Origin: Drechslerella dactyloides
Taxonomy: Eukaryota; Ascomycota; Orbiliomycetes; Orbiliales; Orbiliaceae
Length of the DNA: 64,000 nt
Direction: 5' to 3'
Assembly (NCBI GenBank): GCA_020064725.1
Contig: JAGTWJ010000001.1
Span: 4,030,001 to 4,094,000 of the forward strand
The first letter of the stretch is position 1. Each line of letters begins with the position of its first letter. The notes beneath the pieces were generated by a model. That model was not told where the DNA came from and made no database searches. It was given only the letters and a program-made list of their open reading frames with translations. Made by a program: the position numbers and the translations under genes. Below are positions 22,502 to 34,100 of the stretch, piece after piece.

Positions 22502-23943
22502 CAGGCGAACTGAAGAAAATCCGAATTAAATGAATACAAGAAACGGGTACTGCAGCGACCTGAGCTAAAATTACGCTACGGATAAGGAGATAAACACCTC
22601 TAGGAAGCCTAAGGTGGTAGTAGACTGGCGAACGTGATGTTCGGCATGATTCTGAGCCGTTGCTCCCGCAGCGGTGTCATCCGAAGACGCTCACATGATC
22701 GAGTACCGGAATAGTTCTCGGTATGATTTTAAACTCGACTTGAAGCCATCACAGTGCGCTCTCGAGCTCCTCTATATCGCCAGGGACATCTGCGTGCACG
22801 GCTTCAGCATACACTCAACCATGCAAGGAAACAAGCATGCAAGCAGGAGGGCCGGACGGAAGGCTCTTGGCTGAACTTGTTGCCTTATCGCAGCCGCTAC
22901 TTGCCGCTTGCGGTTTAGCCAACAATGGCCACGGCGGCCGAGTCCCAGTCGTCTGATCTTTTCTTCGACCTGGGAATGAGAGGGCAGGGTGGACCCGATG
23001 CTGTTCGCGAGCGTGGATGATTCTGCAGTCAGCAGGAAAAGCGAGCGAGGGATGCCGTGTGCCGTCTTGTGCGATGCCTGCTATATCACATTTGATATAG
23101 CTGTCGACTCTCCCGCCCGCATCATGTAGCACCGTCGACAAGAGCAGCGCTTGGGCCGATTGCGCACCAAGCTCCGTGACGGTTGGATCTTTCGACTCGA
23201 GATCATTTTAAGTGCTTATGCGACTAGAGCTAGAAGCCCTTCGAGAAAGGTAGCTGCCACAGTATAAGACTAAGCCTGTCCGCAGTTCCGGCACTGGTGG
23301 GAGCCCGGCTCCAGTCCCCGTTTTTCGATTCCTCCACCACCATCGTCCTCCGCCATCTCCTCTCGATCCGGCCATCTAGTGCAGCCGCTTCTCGTAAGTT
23401 CCCACGCTACCTGCAGGACACTGCATAAATTCCTCCTCATATCGATAGCAGGCCTTCTAACGTCCGCTATTGCATGCTTTATGTCGGTCGTGCTTGGGTT
23501 AATCAGGCGCCACGCGGTCCAACTAGTTCATCCAGCTGCAAGGCCCCCGCCCTCAACCTGGATTTGATCCCAACTTCGAACTTCAACTCCTGCAACTTCG
23601 ACAGCCTCCGCATCTTGCTCGCTCGGATAGGCAGCAGCAGCTCATCTTCGCATGATATCGCGACGACCGATACCAGCATCGATTTTTCCATAACACACGC
23701 ACCGTACCCTTCCCGTCTGTAAGCAAAGTCTGCAGCTAGCTAAAAGCTACGGCTCTCCTGGGCTGGTCAGCTGACCGATTGGAACTGCAACCGCGCCGGC
23801 CGCCGCTATGAATGCAGTCACCCGCGCATGCACGTCCTGCGACTCGATTCGATAGCGGGGCGCAAATAGTCCTCTACATTGCATCAGATCAGAGAACAAA
23901 ATATTCGATCGATAATATATAATCCTTATATAAACTACTACAA
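22502..23943. promoter_or_regulatory. 1.4 kb between hgh1 and the Rab gene; probable Rab promoter and leader
   Basis: No conserved protein is visible. The second half, from about 23280, is pyrimidine-rich on the plus strand. It contains a GTAAGT donor at 23394 with an AGCAG acceptor near 23451, suggesting a 5' UTR intron of the Rab gene. No RNA gene was recognised. Confidence 0.4.
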
Positions 23944-25330
23944 ATGAATCACGCGCACGAGTACAAAGTTGTGATTCTCGGATCACAGGGAGTAGGCAAG
24001 CGCCCATTTTCCTAGCATCTAATTGTGCTCTCCATTGCATCGAACTCTATTGACTAACATCGCGGTGGTTTTATGTGCGAATACAGGCAAAACTAGCCTT
24101 CTTACACGATATGTCCAAGGCACATTCGATCCGTTAGGTTAGCTAGATCAATATAAACCAGTAGACTTCAGGGGCGCGTTCCAGGCCGCCCTTATAGTCT
24201 TTGATTCGCCTCCATCACGAGACTGACTTGTGGAATCTCTCACCCTTTGCCGATGCACGACAGCTCCGTCAACAATCGGAGCTTCGTTTCTTGCGAAAAA
24301 GGTCATCGTAGATGACACTGTCGTACGACTTCAGGTAGGGGAGCCGAACATCGCTACTAGAACAATTGATAGTCAGGAAAACGTGTATGCTAATAGACTT
24401 CTGTCCAATTTATTATAGATATGGGTGAGTGGTTAAGAATAGGGTCTTTCTTGTGGTTTAAAACTGGGGTTAACCAAGAGGGCTGGCTTGCCCTTTACTT
24501 CAGGACACAGCAGGCCAGGAGAGATTCCGGTCGATATCGAAGCTGTACTACCGATCTGCGAACTGCGGTGTGATTTGCTATGACGTAGGTACCCGCGTCT
24601 TCGGATCCGTTGTGCGAGACATATCTAACAAGCTTGCTGACAGGTGACAAATGAGGTACGCAAGTCAACCTTTCCATAATTGCTGCTGGCCGTTGGCGCG
24701 GACCAAAGAGACGTCGTTCCCACACGGCTATACCACCGGCGACTTTACTGAGCGTTTTATTTCAGGCATCTTTCCTCGCCGTTCATTCTTGGTATGCTCA
24801 CCCACGTCCGGAAACCATGAGGTTTAGAGGTAAACAGGCATTAACACGGGTACAAAAGGTTACAAGAATTGAAGAAGAACCTCAGGAACAACATCATAAT
24901 CCACATAGTTGGCACAAAGACTGTGAGACCATCTTCCAATTCTTCCGTGTCATGTTTCATAAGCGAATATGGATGGGATACCTAATACAAGCCGATTCAG
25001 GACCTGGTACACGATGACCCGTCGAAAAGACAAGTTCCCTTCGAACGCTGTCTCTCATACGCAGGCGAACACCTATCGGACAGCGATGAGTCCTGGGTAG
25101 GCATGGATTGCTGCCACGAGGTGTCTGCACGGGAGGACTCGGGTGTCGACGAGCTATTCCAAGTTATTGCAAGGAAACTCATCGAACGGAGAGCTGATAT
25201 CGAGCGAGAAAGATTATACGGTCCTTCTGGAAGCGAATATGACGAAAGTTACAGGAGCGACGGTTCGATACCTATCGATACCGGATTGACGGGAGGCGGT
25301 GAGCGCAAGGGAGGCGGCTGTAGTTGCTAA
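23944..25330 (+). CDS. Rab-family small GTPase (Rab5/21/22-like) with microexons
   Basis: Nine exons are needed: 23944-23995, 24087-24137, 24264-24334, 24419-24424, 24504-24584, 24644-24655, 24766-24791, 24859-24922 and 25001-25330. They sum to 693 nt and encode 230 residues. The G motifs are GSQGVGKTSLL (P-loop), STIGASF (switch I), IWDTAGQERF (switch II), GTKTD (G4, with Thr where Asn is usual) and SAR (G5, with Arg where Lys is usual). The protein ends GGGCSC, a CXC double-geranylgeranylation signal. Rab proteins of this branch act in early endosomal trafficking. The exact subfamily is uncertain. Intron 1 begins with GC (GCAAGC). Exon 4 is 6 nt (Ile-Trp of the DTAGQ motif) and exon 6 is 12 nt (VTNE). 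There is a longer than usual charged segment between G4 and G5. Confidence 0.85.
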
Positions 25331-25831
25331 TCGAATGGTTTGCTCTAGCTAGAGATCTCCTACACATACATAAACATCTTCAGAGGGGTTTCACACGCTG
25401 CCGGTTGCTGAGCTTTCCCTGCGGGCGGGCTATATATCTTGACGAGGTCATGTCGATTTTTTGGTTGAATTTACGCTTAACGAACTTATGTATAGACTGT
25501 ATCACATCGTTATTATCCTGCTTTCCTGGTTGAAATTCTATCATGGTCTTTTGAATTGCTTGCTTGTTATTCTGCCTAGATACCACTTTAACTCTATCCA
25601 TGCTATGTTGCCCTTTTGTCTTTTTCCCATTTTGGAAGAGGCCTGAAGCTTTGCCCCTCTTCGTGGATTTGAGTTTCCGTGTGGATGATGTATCTCAACA
25701 TGGTCTATAAGCCCATCTCGGAATCTATGGCGACCAAGTACACAAACCATACCTATGCATCCTACAGCATATAGTGGGTGAATTCATCCTCTCGAACAAA
25801 TTTGCACAGAACAGTACAAGACTCGACTCTT
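25331..25831. other. Convergent 3' region
   Basis: About 500 bp between the Rab stop and the phosphoribosyltransferase stop. No gene was seen. Confidence 0.5.
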
Positions 25832-26937
25832 TTATATTTTGATGCCGTTCTCCTTCTGCTCCGCAGCACGGCGGTCGTGTTCCTCGATGTCTGTGGCCTC
25901 CCAAGGATAGCAGATCCAGACATCCTTTGTCGTTCGCGCAGCCAAATAGCCCGTCTCGATGATATCCTCCGGGAGCTTTCCCCTCTTTTCCTTATCCTTG
26001 TTCTGTTCGTCGGTTAGCCTTCGTTCACAAGTACAGTTGAGTTTCCTGCAGGATCTGTGGGATACGTACGTGCAGGACAAAGATGCTGAAGTTTGTCGGC
26101 TCAGAGCGGCCCAGCTTGATGGACTGTTCCTTCACATCCTTCTGAAGTTCCTGAACGGCGTACTGAAGGGTCGTCCTGGTGTCATCGACCTCTACATGCA
26201 AGCAGAAACTCGGTTAGTGACAAAGAAGGGAATAAAGACTGTTAAAGGGTCCTTACCATCGACAATGAGGATATTCTTGCCGATCAAATGCTCGATAGCC
26301 TCAGAGCTGTGCGTAGACCGTTAGTGCTGTAGAAACTGCATAATCTGTAACCGATATTAGGTAAATACCTGAACTAAGGGTCCCAGAGCGAATCTCAGGT
26401 CAGTGTTTCGATATAGACAAAGAGGAGGGACGGGTCAAACTTACGTCGAGCCACTGCAGCCGGATAACTTCAGTGCCAGGTTCCTCTTCCGGTTCATCGG
26501 TTCCCAAGTTCTCGTACAACGAAAGTCCTGCAAGTCGCACAACATGGCAGCATGGTCAGTGTCTGGTTGATCGTATGGACCCGAGGGGAGCGGACGGCGC
26601 ATGGTCTGCATACCGATAGCCTGGATAGAGATATTCTTGCCGTTCGGCTGCTTTAAGAACGACCTAGCGGATAGACTCCTGTCAGCTGGCCCATGTTTTT
26701 CGATCGGGTCGTTTGCCTGCTACCCAGCGCGATGAGGTAGGGACAAATTTTCTGGAATCACAGTGTACTCTGTACGTATGTCTACGCAGAGACTTACCGC
26801 AGGATCCTGGCCGGGATGTATCCACCACCACCGATCGCGATGATGAGCTCTGGCTTGAAGTCTGTCAGGATCTTCTCAGCCGACTCCCGGCAGAGCTTGT
26901 GGACATCGTTGTACGTGACGTAGACCTTCTGGACCAT
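25832..26937 (-). CDS. Hypoxanthine/xanthine-guanine phosphoribosyltransferase (Hpt1/Xpt1-like)
   Basis: This purine-salvage enzyme transfers the ribose phosphate of PRPP to purine bases in the cytosol. Exons: 26798-26937, 26614-26663, 26445-26527, 26369-26373, 26257-26306, 26070-26191 and 25832-26002, giving 206 residues. The PRPP loop reads ILIVDEVDDTRTTL (split by an intron). The N-terminal IIAIGGGGYIPARILR is the other type I signature, and the C-terminal PWEATDIEEH matches yeast Hpt1. Exon 4 is only 5 nt (TTCAG). It sits between two good introns, and skipping it breaks the frame before SSEAIEHLIGKN. I chose the start giving MVQKVYVTYNDVHKLC because it matches family N-termini. An in-frame upstream extension exists but looks unrelated. 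Confidence 0.9.
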
Positions 26938-27568
26938 CTTGACTGGCGATGCGATGCACGATGGGGGTCTGTACTTCGAAGGAACTGTTTTGTGAAAGAA
27001 GTTGGATGAGATGATTGTACAATGTCTCTTTACTGAGTTAAAGGCCAACTGTACACGGCGACGACGGTGAGCGCGATTACTTGGCTTTTGCGGCCGACGG
27101 AGCAGCTTCAGACAGTCAGTTAGTATACTTTAAATACTTTTCGTTATCTACAAAAAAAAATGAAAAAGAAAAAAAAAATTTAGAAGCTGCCAGCCTTTTG
27201 AGATTTAGGCTTCGCTTCCCACAAACAAAAGTGGTAGGAGAGAACGAATAGATCAGATCCTCTCGGGCACGTGACTGCCACTTCAGGTTTCGCCGGCTGG
27301 GAGCTAGCAGCTCCAGTCTGCAGAAAAATGCTCGACGACAGCATCGCGAACCCCCCGCAACTAGACGAAGAAACCATCGGCCAGGGCCAATCTCATTGGC
27401 TAAGCGGATGCAGGGGCCCATGTAAACGGAAGACCACGCCTGTCGACCAGGCATCGCTGGTTAGCGAGTGACTCAACAGCAAGGGAAACCGCCTGGAAAT
27501 CGACCTTTGATGGCAAGGCTGTTGCAGCCATTGGCTGGAGATAGCATACGGCGTCCGAAATTCGCAAA
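26938..27568. promoter_or_regulatory. Region between the phosphoribosyltransferase start and the Arp6 stop
   Basis: 630 bp that should hold the phosphoribosyltransferase promoter and the Arp6 3' UTR. An A-rich tract lies at about 27149-27180. No gene was recognised. Confidence 0.45.
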
Positions 27569-29306
27569 TCATCCAGGGGAGCCTCTCCTTCTCTTGTTTG
27601 AGGATATCGTTCCGCTGCTTCCTCCTGCTTGTCCTACGTGAGCCGACTGGCCCGTCATTCTCTTCGCCAGCCATGTGCTGCCATGCTCAAGATATTCTGC
27701 CCTCGTTATTCGATGTTGCTCCAATGCCGTTTTGTTGTTTCCGAGCGCCACGCCTCCCTGCCATGCGTATTTTATAGGACTGCATCCCAAGGTTCGACCG
27801 AATTAGAATACGATACAATGATCGAGACGTGGATAAGTGTGAACTTACTCGTCCGGTATGCTTATCCTGACGATGCAGTTCTCCGGTGCCATTGGTACCA
27901 GATCGGACTCTCTGTTGCAATCTGTTAGATTGACGCACCGTTTTGAGTCTGCGGAAATGTCGACTTACAGGCGTTCCTTGAGCCCCTTCAGAAGTGAGTT
28001 CCCACCAATTAGCACAATATTTGCCAGCAGGAGCGCTCTGTACTCCTCAGGCACGATGTTAACGGCTCTCATGATCACTTCCGGGAGGCCAGCCTGCCGA
28101 TAGCCTACGTCTCCAGGATGGAACAGCAGCTCCGGTGCCATAAATCTCTCGTTCCCAACCACCAACGTTTGCTCAGCGTCCTTGCCTAGCTGTCCTCTCT
28201 CTGGTTTATCTCTCAGAACTCCTGTGAACAAAGATTTATAGTCAGGTAGCACATATTCCTTCACAATGTCGTTTCGCCTCATGCGTTTGCATATATCGAG
28301 ATCTCGCTTTGGATCCGTTGAGATGTAGCAACAGCTTTCTTTGATCTCATTGACGATATAAGTTTCGTCCATCATATTGAGTTGGCGAATTGAGAATAGT
28401 TCTTTGAGATAGTTTGTGAGGACCTTCCCGCCAACATCAATGCGTCGGATGGCAGCTTGATACGGCTTGCCGTTGATGACGGGGACAACGTGTGTAAAAC
28501 TGTAGCCTGAATCAACCACGAGAACGCATTCGGCGGCATTGTGCTGTGGCGCGGCACTTGGGTCGAGGAGATGGCCGATGTCATTCCATGCAATCAACTG
28601 CCTAGAGCGAGTCGGATGAATGCGGTCCTTGGGTTAACCATGGATTCCCAGCAAAGAACGTGCCGGCCGACTGCAGGTAGGGGTAGTGTCTGTTCAAAAG
28701 CCAACGGTGACGTACGACGCGGGGCATCGGTAGTAGGCGCCAAACTCGTATTCTTCGAATACCATCTGGTCGACATTGGTCTGTAGCGGAGTCGGAGCAT
28801 TGGGAGCCTCGGTGAGAATCAAGGTGGTGGATTTAGTATCGCACTACAAGTAGTCACAAGAGGGGGTATTAGCGAGCTGGAATATGTTTAACGATCTGAA
28901 GTTGGGGCGCTTTTTAAACCTTTAACAGCGATTCCTCGTCGAAGAGAATCTTATCCCAGATCTCTTTCTCGGATTCCCAGTTTACAATGTACCCCTACAG
29001 CCGGGCGTGGCGTCAGTAAGATGTTGCTTGGCCGCCAATGTCGTCGAAGGTAAGTTCTGTAGGGGAGCGATCGTGTACCTTTTCCACCGGCTGACGAAAT
29101 ACGATGGACCCGAAGTCCTTGCAGGCCTCCAGCTGCTTCCCAATATACAACCTTCGGTCGCGAGACCTCGCGATACAATTCGGGATGGTGGCGCAGTCCG
29201 AGAGGTCGGTGTTCCTGGTCGCGTACCCAGCCTTGATGGTGTAGGCGCCGTTGTCGAGAACGAGAACATTGGAGAGGCGCGGCTGGCTGCTCGAGGCTTT
29301 CACCAT
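27569..29306 (-). CDS. arp6: Actin-related protein Arp6 (SWR1 complex)
   Basis: Arp6 is a nuclear actin-related protein in the SWR1 chromatin remodeller, which installs histone H2A.Z. Exons: 29079-29306, 28920-28994, 28716-28843, 27969-28601, 27849-27911 and 27569-27779, giving 445 residues. Actin-fold marks are VLDNGAYTIKAGYA, VDSGYSFTHVVPVINGK, NIVLIGGNSLLKGLKERL and PIKYAWQGGVALGN. The phrases GYIVNWESEKEIWD, ILTEAPN and VFEEYEFGAYYRCPA separate Arp6 from true actin. A likely 5' UTR intron lies at 29312-29376, just before the start. After the family-typical WLAKRM end the model carries about 30 extra Ser/Gly/Arg-rich residues. A last unrecognised intron could replace that tail. Confidence 0.9.
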
Positions 29307-29622
29307 CGTTTCTGGAAGAGCGAACACTTGTCAGGGTCATCGCGAAACCGCGTCATGGACGTCAGATCGGACGTACCTGCTGTGGCTGTTTTGGCGGGCT
29401 CCTGATCAGGTTGGGGGCGAGTTTGAATGGTTTTGACGCGAGGCTGCAGCTGCTTGCCGAGCGGACAAGAAAAAAGTACTTAAGGCCGCCTGTCTGCCCG
29501 AGCTCCCCAGAGCTACCCCCACATCGGCACTAACCTCGCCCTCCAACCATCGCACGCTTCATCACCGCTGTCTTTTGGAATTCCAAGCAGGCGCACAGCC
29601 GGTCGGACGCGCAGACTTCACA
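29307..29622. promoter_or_regulatory. Divergent promoter arp6 / NC2-beta
   Basis: 316 bp between two divergent starts. The arp6 side contains a probable 5' UTR intron, 29312-29376, with a GTACGT donor and a CTTCCAG acceptor. No TATA box is obvious. Confidence 0.5.
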
Positions 29623-30239
29623 ATGTCCGACCGAGATCTCGGCGGATCAGGTAAGCTGTCTACTCCTCCGCGGCCGCCTTGTCGCCCCGCGACCGTCATG
29701 ATGCGTTGCAGCGCGCTAACTTGTCTGGCTTTCGGCTTCCTCAAGATGACCTGTCCCTGCCCAAGGCCACCGTCCAGAAGATCATATCCGAGATCCTGCC
29801 TTCGGACCTCGCTTTTGCCAAAGATGCGCGCGACCTACTGATTGAATGCTGCGTCGAATTCATCACCCTCATCTCTTCTGAAGCGAACGAGATTGCAGAG
29901 AAGGAGGCGAAAAAGACTATCGCCTCCGAGCATGTCGTCAAGGCCCTCAACGACTTGGGCTTCAACGAATACATCGAGGACGTTCAGGAGACAGCTCAGG
30001 AACACAAAGAGACGCAGAAAGTAGTATGTCTATTGTCTATTATAACGAACCCCTGCCTAAGTTGCTGGAATGATTCTAACTAACGCTTTCTGTGAACCTT
30101 GCAGACACGGGAGAAGAAACAAACCAAGTTCGAAGCTTCTGGCCTCTCCCCCGAGGAACTTCTTCGCCAACAGGAAGAGCTGTTTGGGTCCGCTCGTGCC
30201 AAATACGATCAGGCACACGCGTCAACAGGACCTGCTTAG
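29623..30239 (+). CDS. Negative cofactor 2 beta / Dr1 (histone-fold TBP regulator)
   Basis: Three exons (29623-29650, 29746-30023, 30105-30239) encode 146 residues. The histone fold occupies most of the first 100 residues: LSLPKATVQKIISEILP, ARDLLIECCVEFITLIS, ANEIAEKEAKKTIASEHV and ALNDLGFNEYI. The tail has GLSPEELLRQQEELFGSAR, as in Dr1. NC2-beta pairs with NC2-alpha (Bur6/Drap1), binds TBP on promoter DNA and blocks TFIIA/TFIIB entry. The donor of intron 2 is placed at GTA|GTATGT to keep the frame. An alternative one codon earlier would drop a Val. The gene is divergent from arp6. Confidence 0.9.
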
Positions 30240-31182
30240 GGAATGGCCCCACAATCTGTTGACCGTCCAAGGCGAGACGGCAAAAACCCAAAGGCCGCAA
30301 ATATGAGACCATAGCTGCGTGTCGCGCAGGAAAGCCCGGCAAACCCCAGACACTATCGCTGGATCTCGTGCGACTACCAAAAAATCCCCCAGCGGAGTCT
30401 TCCTCCACCCACAACGAAAGATTGTGACGAATCTCCACGCCCCAGGAAGAGAATGGCAGGTGCAAGTGCCAAGAAAGCAAGACAACCGCTCTGAAGAAGC
30501 CGCCGTCACACAAACGTGTGGGAATTGCGAGATCAAGAAAACGCTGCAAAATTTGTTCGTAGCTCAGCTTGTACATATTCCTTCGAAGAACTGAGAGGCG
30601 AGTATCAAGGAGGAAGGAGTAAGATTCGATGTGGAGGTTCGGTAAGGCGATAGATCAAGTACACAACATGGAAGGGAGGTGTAACAATATTATGCTGTCC
30701 TCGCCGAGGTATTCGGTCCATCTAGGATCCAAGATAGGAGATGGACCGGCTTGTAAATGTGCACCATACAATATAACGTGGTTATTACCAACGCTGGTGC
30801 ACGGTGTCGAAAGAATGGATTTGTGCTGTTTCATGTTCGACATATATGGCAGGGCCATAAGGCCAAACCGTGATTAATTGAGGCCCTGCGAATCAGTTGC
30901 GGGGGATATCATATCTGATTCCGGTCCTCTAGAGAACCCGCTAGACCACAAAGAAGTCGCATGCAGTGCTTGTAAAATTATACGATCCAGGTTTGCTTTT
31001 GGACGTTAGTCGAATTATTCCCACCAGATTGCAGCAAATGATATTCTCAAATGATTTCGCCCAGGCAGGAGGAAAGTCAAGAAGAAAGGAAGAGTAACGA
31101 AAAGAAAGAGAGAAAGGGAAAGCAAAGCAGGACGGAAAGAGCCATGTGAGGGTCCTAAATGACCCGACATTCAGGAAGACCT
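30240..31182. other. Convergent 3' region, 0.9 kb
   Basis: Between the NC2-beta stop and the importin stop. Only short meaningless frames were seen, and no RNA gene or repeat was recognised. Confidence 0.5.
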
Positions 31183-34100
31183 TCAAACGGCGGCCTTGCC
31201 TATGTTCTCCATCGCCGCTTGATTTGCATCGGCTTGTTTGACTACGCCCTGGAGAACATTCTTCTCGTCATCTGACAACGAACTTATTAAGCTGTCGTAT
31301 AAGTGAGGTTGAATATTTTTCAAATCTATAGTAATTTTGGTCAGCTGGCTATGGAGGAGCCTCCGGGCTGGTAGATGAGATCTCTTACTAATAAATGCAT
31401 CTCGGAAGACCTGATACGGCTCAACGCTATCAAGCGGGGTTTCCAGAAGTGATTCTTCCTCGAGGTCACCTTCATCGTCTTCTGCTGCAGCAGTCTGGGC
31501 GCTGAATCGTTGAGCCTGATGTTCTTGTTAGTAGTGATCATCGAAACCTTCTTACGCCGAGAACATCCAATTATTTACCTCTTGACTTAAAAACTCCATA
31601 TAAGCAGCGCTTTCCGCGTCGTGAACATCTTTGTCCTCCCCTTCATTCTCCTCCCAACTTTCGTCGCCATCACCTTCCCATTCATTGTCGCTATCGGATG
31701 GGTAGCCGTCATCGTATAAGTCTTCTTTCTGGGCTTCTTCGCGCGCTGGACATAGATGAGTTTAGTATGCCATTACTACTAGGTCGTTTTATTATAGAAC
31801 AATCTTTCAAGGGGTGTTACTGACCCTTCATGGCGATAGGCAGGGTATGAAACAGCTTGACCAAGCCTTGCAGCAGTCGACTCCAGTAAGGCTGGATGCT
31901 GGCAGGTATCTGATCAGGTGTGAGACCCAGAAGGGCGATGATCGCGACTATCGAAAGTTTCTTGTCGTGAACTCGATTGAAATTGTCGATATTGGAGAAC
32001 CACATTGTAAAAAACTTCGTTGTCCACAGGCGCTGCTCGAGTATTCCTAAAGTTTCAGCTGGGTTATAGTATATGCAGTTGATCACCATCTCCATAAGGT
32101 GGACTCGATAAGCCTTTACTTTGGGATGGTTATCTGCTGTCAAACAGAGCATCGGAAGCTCAATCAACCGCTGAAGATAACCGTCGGCATGCCCACGTAA
32201 ATTGAGGAGCACCGCTTCTGCTAGCTTGCAGCCACAAATTCTGTCCATAGCCCCCAACTTGTCATGGACGAAGATAGTCTGAATGATATCAAATATAGCC
32301 TCAAGATATGCCGGATTCTGCTTCATGACCTCGGCGCCGTACGAGACATAATTGTCGAGGGCTGGCAGCATTTCTTCCACGTAGAATTCGGCTTTGTCCT
32401 TAAAAGTCGAGTGGATCAATCCAAATATCATCCACATCGTTGGAGATATCGACTTCGCGGAGAAAGTGCAACTGTCTATTATTTCGAAGACTTCATTGTA
32501 GAGATCTGCGATTTGATTGGGTCAGACGATTGGTTTTCAGGAGGTATTTTGGAGAAATGGTTACTCACCATAAAGCTTGTTCTCTAGCGTGATCTTTATA
32601 ACCGGCTCAAGAATAGTCTCCAAATGGAGGAGAATATCCGGAGAGGTTTCAAGGGTAAGAATCAAGGTTCCAATCGTTTGAAGGATGCCGAGAGCCGTGA
32701 TGCTTTTATCGTCTATGAGCTCGTTGTATTCATCATCCGCATTCTTATCCAGGACTTCTGAGACAATACGGATATATGTGTCTCGAAGTGATTTTGTGAG
32801 ATCGACTGCAAATGGCGTAAGTTGCGTTGCAAAACTTTCTACAAGTTCCTCCATGACATTGGCGAGAGAGTCAAGGTCAACCTCGTTAGTCAACTTCAGC
32901 AACTGTTGCATGATTTGAACGATTGTCCCCTGCATTTGAAGTTTGATATATTCGTGTCTTATGAGTGGGGATAGGGCTAGCGCCGCTTCGACACGGACGG
33001 GCAGCTTCTCATCATTGAGGCACGTAATTATGCTCTCGTAAATCAAGACAATATTCTAAAGTGAAAGTAAAGGGGTTAAAATTTCTCGAGTGGCATCATA
33101 GTGGAGTCCCAGTCTCTGAAACTTACGTTCTGGTCTTGGAAGTCCAAATCGCTGAATTTGTCCACAACGTCACAAGCCCTGGCCCGTAGGAACGGGTAAC
33201 CACTTTGGAATTCCGGGAAGACATGTCGTACAAAAAAGTACTCGATCTTGTCTGCAATCGGGCTCTTCTTTCCGAGCAATATGGATGACAGAGACCCAAT
33301 CATGCGGAGAGCGCCTTCTTTTTCCAACGGGTTTTTCTCCGTCTCGGGAGATTGCTCATATCTGCACACGGAAAGGGTCAGTATATTTGAATACATGTAG
33401 TCACACACAACGTAACCTTACTTGTTGACAATCTGGTTGATGTAGTTGAGGACGTTGAAGACGGTGGTTTTTCTACTTTTAGTCAAAGTTACCAAGAAAT
33501 TGGTTGCAGCAACATCCGGGGCCGATATATCTTCGTAGAAATCTATTGCATACTTATTAGTGATTGGCATTATAGAGGCCGCTCTCAGAAATTACTTACT
33601 CAGTTTCCGATGTATGTATTCAACCGAGTCCTGCTCAAACATCTCCAGATCATCGGAGTTTTGACAAAGGAGCGGAAACAAAACATGAGAGACGAGTATA
33701 TCAACATGGGGTTTTAGCAGCTGCCATGTGTTCTTTGGTTTTATGCTATAGACGAACAGTATCAGCGATATGAGATACAAAATTCCAAAATTGAACGACA
33801 AGGGGTATAATACCATTCTTCCAAGAAACCCAATGTGAATGATAAGCAATTTCGGCTAAGCCAGGTCTGCTTCTGGGCCCATAGATCAATTTGACCAAGA
33901 TACGCCTTCACAATTTCTGGTACGAAGTTATCGATAAAATTGTGCGCGAAGTGCTCATATTCAGCCGTCGAGGATTTGGAGAGACTTTGGGGGTTTCCAT
34001 ATCTATTCTTTGTTAGCTCTAGTCTCCAATTCGACAGATATGTAATGAACTGATTATACCGTACCGGACAAAAAGTCTGTTCAAGTTCGAGTACGCCCAT

